A stretch of DNA of 64,000 nucleotides from Elmis aenea (lineage: Eukaryota; Arthropoda; Insecta; Coleoptera; Elmidae), in NCBI GenBank assembly GCA_947652605.1, contig OX393581.1, forward strand, positions 6,080,640 to 6,144,639, in the 5' to 3' direction. Below the pieces are notes generated by a model, which worked only from the letters and a program-made list of their open reading frames with translations, did no database searches and was not told the origin of the DNA. Below are positions 57,736 to 64,000 of the stretch, piece by piece. A program made the position numbers and the translations under genes. The first letter of the stretch is position 1. The number at the start of each line of letters is the position of its first letter.

Positions 57736-59846
57736 TTAACAGCCCATCTCTAATAGCCAGCAATAACTTTATCAATCGCCTTTAAATTTGATACTGCATG
57801 GAATAACACCAAAATACAATTAAAAGTATGTTAAATATGTAAAAAAAACTTTTGTGAGAATGTGGTAAGTAAGTCAAGTGCAAGAAGAGGCCCATCATTT
57901 TTCCCACAATTAAATTACAATAAAGCTTATACTGTGTACGATATGAATAGTAATTTTCATTACAATAATTAAATTACTTTCATAAACAAAAACATGCGCT
58001 GTTTTATAATTCATTGTTAATATCTTCGCAGAAGCATTAATAAAAGATCGTAAACAAATAACACATTTGAAATACAAGCCTGCGCCTTTTTCATGCTTGA
58101 TTAAGTTTGCTTAAGACAATTATGCAAATAACCCGACTAAATGTAAAAAGCATGAATTGAAATCTCGATTATATTTAAATTTATCTGCAACGGTTACCAT
58201 TTACTTTACGGTGAATTTTGGAAATGCGCTAAGATGAACTGTTAAAATTTTATCATTGTTAACAAAAAAAAATCCCAGTTATGCAGAATAATGCCAATTA
58301 AAAAGTGCTCTTACGACTCTGATTAATATGTTGTGATAAAACAAATGTAATGGGACTGATTGAGACGACCATCCCTAAATGGAAGGTCTCCTGAGACAAT
58401 TAAGACTAAATTAACGATCAAAACACTTGTGCTTAAAGAAAAATAAATTTGCCCATATTCGAAATTTTAATACAAGCATTAGAAATTATTATGTAGCGCT
58501 AATTAAATAAGCACGTGATGAAATCATTGCATTACCATAAATAACAGTAATCAATTTGCAATACTGGCATTTGACATGTTTGCAACGAATTCCAATTTGA
58601 AGTGGATATTTCGAAAAAAAAGTCATTCGCGAAAATCTGAAGGTCAACTAGCAATATTTTACATAAATTGGTGCGTCTTACAATTCGCAAAATTAAAACA
58701 AAATCATTGACGGTATATCAATTATTGCATTTTTTTAAAATTCTCAGCCAAACTTATCGTTTCCAATTTTTCCTTAAAAAAAACTTTACAACTGACAAAA
58801 TAAAATGAACAAAATAAAACTTTAACAACAAATAGTAATGTCTTAAGCTGAAATTTAAACACATCAGTAATTTATATTGACAAAGACTAACTATATAAGT
58901 TACCTTGATAAAACAGAATTCTTCAAATACTTTTACCAGCAGAATTAATATATTTTTTTATTAAAACTAACCATTACACTATTGGGATTTGTTAATTAAA
59001 TCATCATATCAAATTACACACAAAGTATTCCTTATAAATCTTAGCCTGTGCTTAAATAATAATGTTACTCATATTGACAGAAATTTATTAACCAATTAAT
59101 GTAATTGATTTATGTTGCTATTTCGAAATATGCCAATATTATTTAAAAAAATTAGATCCTTGAGACTATAAGAATGGAAAAAAATGTGCTTCGTGATTTT
59201 TATATCTTTTAATGCCAATTATGTACTCTTAATTTACTTCAACAATTATGCACTTAAAATAAGATAATATATACAGCACTCAATAGCAATGAGCAATAAA
59301 ATATACTGGAAGCAAATTCCTTAAAAAAATTGATTTATTATATGTCCCGTTATATATAAATATAAATGCTGCAGTTTTATTCATAAAGTTTTAAAAGAAA
59401 TATTAAAAATCATTAAAATATAAGGTTATAGATTAAATTCTTGTATAAAATTTTGAGCCAATGAAATCAAAATAGCTGCAACCCACAAAAAATACATTTT
59501 TATGCTATTCCTCCTTCACCAGTCACATATCACAACAGTTTTATATTTTAACATTACGAAACCGACGATTTAAAAATTGCACTTTATTTTAAAATGCCAA
59601 CATACTGAATTAAAATTAACATGCTAGCATCAACTATTGCGAAAGGAAGTGTATTGCTGCAATCAAAAATCCTGTATCGTCGTAAGTGTAATATATAATT
59701 GTCCTTAAAAAGGCCATGGTGCAACTTTTTAATTTTGTATCGCACCAGTAATAATTTTAGACAAATTATGGATATGAAAAATAAAGAAACAAATATTATA
59801 GTAATCAAGATACCCCGTAAAACGTTCAAATCTGGTTCACCCTGTA

Positions 59847-60454
59847 CAGATGTACTTATAAAATGTTTTTTTGAGGTTAATATATTTATATTTTAAACAT
59901 TTATTTAATAATTAATATTTTCTAATTTAGTTGTTGCACTATTCACGGTTCACGAACCAACCTCCAAAAGCGAAATTTAAAATTAGATAGCAAAAAAATA
60001 ATTGCAATATCACAATAAAAATATTTCTCCGTTGCACTTTCAATGCCACATATAATAATCATTATGCTAGCGGAAATACCGGTGCGATAAACCGGTAATA
60101 AAACTGAACTAATGCACCTCACAGGAAATTCTTCAACTGACCACTGAAAAATCTTAAATATTTCCTCGATATATCATTAAATTAGTGTTTGCAAGCCGAC
60201 AAAACCGATACCCATTCGACAATCGTTTTACTACGCTACCTGTAATAAACAATATACGGTTTCTTAATGGCCTTTTTAAACAAAAAGATGTTGTAAATAA
60301 TAGTAAACGGAAATGGATGAATTCTATTCACAAAATTCCATTATTTACTACATCGCGTGCAACGAACTGTGGTCAGTACTTATTGCATTGATATTAATCC
60401 GTAGTTCTTCAAAAGTATTATCTTTGTAATTATTTATAAACAAAGCCAATATTG
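59847..60454. other. AT-rich sequence, nothing recognised
   Basis: A palindrome-like pair of ACCGGT strings near 60080 was noted, with no element ends. The open frame at 60185-60391 has no motif. Confidence 0.45.
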
Positions 60455-60456
60455 TA

Positions 60457-60817
60457 CAGGGTGGCCTATTTTCGATGCCTATACAGTATATCTCGGTTAT
60501 TATCAGAGATAGAAAAAAAAACTAAGTACGTAGTCTCGATTTCTTTTTTCGAGAGGTAATAAACAGATTTTTGATATCTTTTTTATTTTTCGAAATAGCC
60601 AAAAACCGATTTTTTGAAATTTGTAAAAATGTTAAATATCTCTCTTAAACGAAAAGATAGAGAAAAACTTTAAAGACATTTTTGGCATGGTTTTTTGTCC
60701 TTAATAAGATAGCGATATTCAATTTCTTTTTACTCATCTAAATATCGATATATTGCACCTAACTTTCTTATTTTAAATGGCAACCATAGTTGGCTTTGAC
60801 ATAAATGGGCCACCCTT
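60457..60817. mobile_element. 361-bp MITE, CAGGGTGGCC family
   Basis: Left CAGGGTGGCCTATTTTCGAT and right (inverted) AAGGGTGGCCCATTTATGTC match at the ends, and both are next to TA (60455-60456 and 60818-60819). The interior is shared with 33078-33391 (inverted). No coding sequence. Confidence 0.85.
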
Positions 60818-60819
60818 TA

Positions 60820-61985
60820 TATACTACATAAACCTTTTAAAACGAAAAGGAAAATGCACTTGCGAAAAGCTTCAAATAAATTACTATAAACCTGGGTTTC
60901 CCAATCTCTTGTTTTGTGGAAAATTTACTTTTGAATTAAATTAACTTTTATTCGCAGTTATAACCAGTACCATTTAGGTAGGTATATAGTTTTATCTAAT
61001 TTTATCAATGGTTTTGTATAATAATTAACATTATTGATTAAATGGTCAATGTTACAGTATATAAATCGAGTATTTGGATCCATACTTTAATAAAAGTTTT
61101 AAAATGGCTTATTTTTACATCCTCATTGTACTATGTAATGTAACATAGGCTTAGCACTGAATAATCTATAAAAAAAATTATAGTAGTAATAAATTTAACA
61201 CTGACTTTCGCTGATGTAACTAAAATGTCATATAACTATAGTTACGACCAACGAACAAATTAATTAATTTTGCTTTTTCTTAGTTTTTTGTAATAAAGGT
61301 TACAATATTTAACATGTTTATACAAACAAAATCCTGTATAACTTAAGATTTTTGAATAAAAATATGTTAATACAAGGCAACGAAACAAACTCGACTAAAA
61401 ATTTAATCTGTAAACCACTGCTACTGTAAATTCAATATTTAAAGTGTCATTATTCTTTGAAAAAGAATCTTTTATATCATAAACACGTTTTTATTTTCCA
61501 TAACAAACAATATTTTCACCAGTTTTTTAGCCAAATCAGCTTCATCCTATATCATCTCAGGCCTGTATTGGGGCAATTTTGCTCTTTTACATTTTTGCAA
61601 CAAACTATTTGGCCTTTTTTGCTAACATTTTAACATTGGCATGAGTTTTAAATTTTAAATTATAAACTACGCCACTATTTTATCAGTCATGAATGTTACA
61701 CCGTTAAGCAGCAACCCAAACTTACAGATTACAGTAATAGATAAAAGATGTTGATGTACGTTTATAAAAAATGAAACGCAAAAATTTGATTTGAAAAACT
61801 TATTTCTAAGTAGTATACCTACAATTTTTACACTACTAAAAGAACAAAACTTTCTGTATGATTTTGACTTTATACCATACTGGAGTCATTTTAATAAAAA
61901 AGGAGAAAAACACCGTTTTGGTATGTATCAAAATTTTGAAGGTATTTTTATAGTTTTATGCAACTATTTTCGCAATTTTGCAATA
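60820..61985. other. AT-rich sequence, nothing recognised
   Basis: No gene, RNA gene or element ends were seen. Confidence 0.45.
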
Positions 61986-61987
61986 TA

Positions 61988-63023
61988 CAGCGACATTCAA
62001 AATTCTGCAACAAATGAGAGAAAAAAATATTATTGATTTCTCAGAAAAGTTTATTCTTGATAAAAGTTGTGGTCTAAAACTAATTTTAAGATAAATAAAG
62101 TTTAATAAAAGGTCATAGGACACTAGATTTTAGCGATTTTTGACATATTCGCAAAAGAAAAGTGTCCTTATTTTAAGTGATACAAAAAAAAATTATTAGA
62201 TAAAGTTATTTAGAATCCAAAAATAAGATTTTTAGTTTTTTTTTATTCTCTAATGTACACAAGATTATTAAAACAGTTTAAGGATACTGGATAATTGGAA
62301 AACCAATACAAAAAAGAACATACCAAATGGGTTATTAATGAAGATAATTACTTATATACGTATTACAAACTGTACTGGAAGAACCAAAAGCTTCTATTAA
62401 AATGTTGCTGATGGACAAAAATAATTTATCTTTATCCTCAACTTAAAGAATTTATAAGTCAACAAATCTCAATACAAACCAAGATTATCAAACTTCAAGA
62501 ACATAAAAAAACCTTTTACAAGCTAAATAAACATTGAATTCAGTTTTGTTTTTGTTTAAGGCTCACTCTTTTAATTTAATTTTGTTTTTGCTTTAGGCCT
62601 ATCATATCAATTTTAAATTACGTTAACAATTTTCAATTTAAATATTTACTCACAAGTGTAACATGAAGTTTTCTGAAAAATCGATAATAAAAAACGTTTC
62701 ATTTGTTGCAGACTTTTTGCACATTAAAATTTCTTTAAAAAAAAAAATTGGAATTTGACGGTCAAAATTTAAATCTAGCCTTATTTTGATATTCCAAATA
62801 ACTTTTTCTTAACAATTTTTTTTTGTATCTCTTAAAATAAGGGCACTTTACTCTTGCGAATATTTCAAAAATCGATAAAATCTAGTGTTCTATAACAATT
62901 ATTAAACTTTTTTTCATCTTAAAAATAGTTTTGGACCATGCACCAACTTTTATCAAGAATAAAATTTTCTGAGAAATGATTAATATTTTTTTCCATTTCT
63001 TGCAGACTTTTTGAATGACGCTG
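61988..63023. mobile_element. 1.0-kb inverted-repeat element, CAGCG(A/T)CATTCAAAA ends
   Basis: Left CAGCGACATTCAAAATTCTG and right (inverted) CAGCGTCATTCAAAAAGTCT lead long inverted arms. Both arms contain AATTTTATTCTTGATAAAAG and the AAAATAAGGGCACTTT/AAAGTGTCCTTATTTTAAG mirror pair. TA flanks both sides (61986-61987 and 63024-63025). The interior has only a faint Tc1-like reading (RLLKQFKDTG, EEPKASIKM), too weak to call a gene. A diverged relative lies at the window start. Confidence 0.8.
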
Positions 63024-63025
63024 TA

Positions 63026-63689
63026 GAAGATTCTTAAAGGTCATGAATAAAAACAAATACAATTGATATGAAATGATATCTGGGACAAATGATGATTTTC
63101 TTCATCTCCTACAGCTGTATTGATCTAAGTCTTTCACAAAACTATCAGGATATTAAAACACAATTACAAACCCCAAGGATTTCAATTTACTACACAAATG
63201 CCAAAAAAGGTTTACAAATTTAGATACATGGCTGACAAAATTAAAAATACAAATTATCTGCAAACATTAATAGTGCACAATTGTAAATTATGGTGGATTG
63301 GTAAAACTGGGATACATTTTGTAGAAATAACTGTGAGAATACTTCCTGAACAAGGATTTTGTTACGGAAACACGTGCAAGAGAAATGAATTTTTGGTTTT
63401 AGATCCTGATCGTCAACCCTAAGTAAAATCCGCAAGACTATACAAACATCATATGTACAATTAATTGTACATGAACGAAGTGGTTTTTATTTTAATAATT
63501 TGATTTTTATTTTTGCGCGAGAACAGAAAAAATTTGGAATTATCGCAAATGTAAATAAAATTGAAAAAACCTACCGTGTGGATTTTATCCATTATTTCCG
63601 TAATCTGCGCCTTGCTGCACATTTTTGTTGTCTAGAATTTAACCACCACCGAAAAAATTCAATACCTATTTACACCATCAACTAATTGT
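63026..63689. other. Sequence with one unexplained open frame
   Basis: The frame 63198-63422 (plus) contains KLWWIGKTGIHFVE, which recalls a mariner/Tc1-type catalytic segment, but there is no supporting catalytic residue. No other feature was seen. Confidence 0.35.
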
Positions 63690-63990
63690 TACAGAGAGCG
63701 CACTAAAAATCGATTTCTTCGCGTACCGATTCAACCGCGAGCGCTGCAGAACCGATCGAGTAAATTTCGAAAAAAAACCTCTAGTGCCTTATGGTCCGAA
63801 AATATGTCATCATTGGGTCCTGCACGCGGCACGTGTGTCAGGTCGCGCTTTGCGGTCGCCCGTGCGTCTGTATCAGATGATAAAGTAACACTACCGCATT
63901 GTTGCAGCGAGATTAACAAGTGTAGAGGTAAGCTGGCTGATCGAGGCACCAATACACGGCCGTCTACCTGTGCTTAACAGGTGTAACAGT
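63690..63990. other. GC/CpG-richer segment with a donor-like site
   Basis: Composition changes sharply from the AT-rich left side, with many CpG (ACCGCGAGCGCTGCAG, GGTCGCGCTTTGCGGTCGCC). On the plus strand GAG|GTAAGC at 63928 fits a splice donor. On the minus strand CAG|GTAGAC near 63980 could also serve. It could be a first exon or promoter of a gene to the right, or a distant 5' exon of Daam. Neither is proven. Confidence 0.35.
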
Positions 63991-64000
63991 CTTACGAATA

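Larger units (their letters stand above)
56606..59844. mobile_element. 3.2-kb interval bounded by CA(G/A)GGTGAACC inverted ends
   Basis: Left CAAGGTGAACCTGAATCAAA ... TTTACGGGGTATCTTGGTTA and right (inverted) CAGGGTGAACCAGATTTGAA ... TTTACGGGGTATCTTGATTA match over about 55 bp. They are flanked by TA at 56604-56605 and 59845-59846. It may be one element enlarged by later insertions, including the nested remnant at 56985-57735, or two solo ends. Positions 57740-59700 contain nothing I recognise. Confidence 0.55.

Noticed and set aside
63198..63422. 74-codon frame with KLWWIGKTGIHFVE
   Set aside because: Recalls a transposase segment, but no catalytic residue, terminal repeat or longer match supports it.
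1..64000. CRISPR arrays, bacterial operons or ribosome-binding sites
   Set aside because: The sequence is eukaryotic (introns, eukaryotic tRNAs, insect-type transposons). The repeats seen are MITEs and one tandem array, not spaced short repeats.

Overview
The window is AT-rich animal DNA, most probably from an insect. A beetle is possible, but nothing here fixes the order. The clearest host gene is a formin of the Daam type (Dishevelled-associated activator of morphogenesis) on the minus strand. Its ATG exon (coding part 29207-29251, 15 codons) ends at a GTAAGT donor. Its second coding exon (854-982, 43 codons) lies between a TTTCAG acceptor and a GTAATT donor. Both junctions are phase 0, and the joined peptide reads into the start of the formin GTPase-binding region. 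The window therefore holds the 5' end of the gene: a 28.2-kb intron 1 (983-29206) and about 34.7 kb upstream of the ATG exon. The remaining exons lie beyond the left edge.

Two near-identical tRNA-Lys(UUU) genes (2696-2768 and 2881-2953) sit inside intron 1 on the same strand as Daam, each followed by a T5 Pol III terminator.

Almost everything else recognisable is transposon debris, and no element has an intact transposase or reverse transcriptase. (1) hAT elements, most with 8-bp target duplications, lie at 15404-16530, 19556-21002, 23191-24559, 29578-30001, about 34300-35716 and 42803-43158. (2) Tc1/mariner and pogo remnants include a Tigger-like copy (9895-10987), a mariner with both inverted repeats (11112-12038), and fragments at 424-622, 39465-39775, 47495-47675 and 57311-57505. 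(3) At least six unrelated short families share a TA target and a CAGGGTG terminus (4237, 19702, 25614, 54317, 59844, 60457 and others). (4) Non-LTR retrotransposon pieces come from at least three lineages: an endonuclease/RT type at 6943, 19150, 37855, 46199 and 48628-50892, an RNase-H type at 7690 and 44250, and a jockey type at 36065 and 52925. (5) A piggyBac-like remnant (49051-50431) lies inside one of these.

Layout: 0-1 kb, transposon fragments and Daam exon 2; 1-29 kb, Daam intron 1 with the tRNAs, nested hAT/mariner elements and a GC-richer island at 9.06-9.48 kb; 29.2-29.35 kb, the Daam ATG exon; 29.35-64 kb, upstream sequence with LINE, hAT and mariner pieces and long AT-rich tracts without recognisable genes. 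The last 300 bp are GC- and CpG-richer and could be a promoter or 5' exon, but that is inference.

I see no novel multi-gene system. The most useful observations are the Daam exon pair, the intronic tRNA pair, the nesting events with clear target duplications, the shared CAGGGTG termini, a hammerhead-ribozyme-like core at 17689-17715, and a 177-bp tandem array grown inside a short mobile element.
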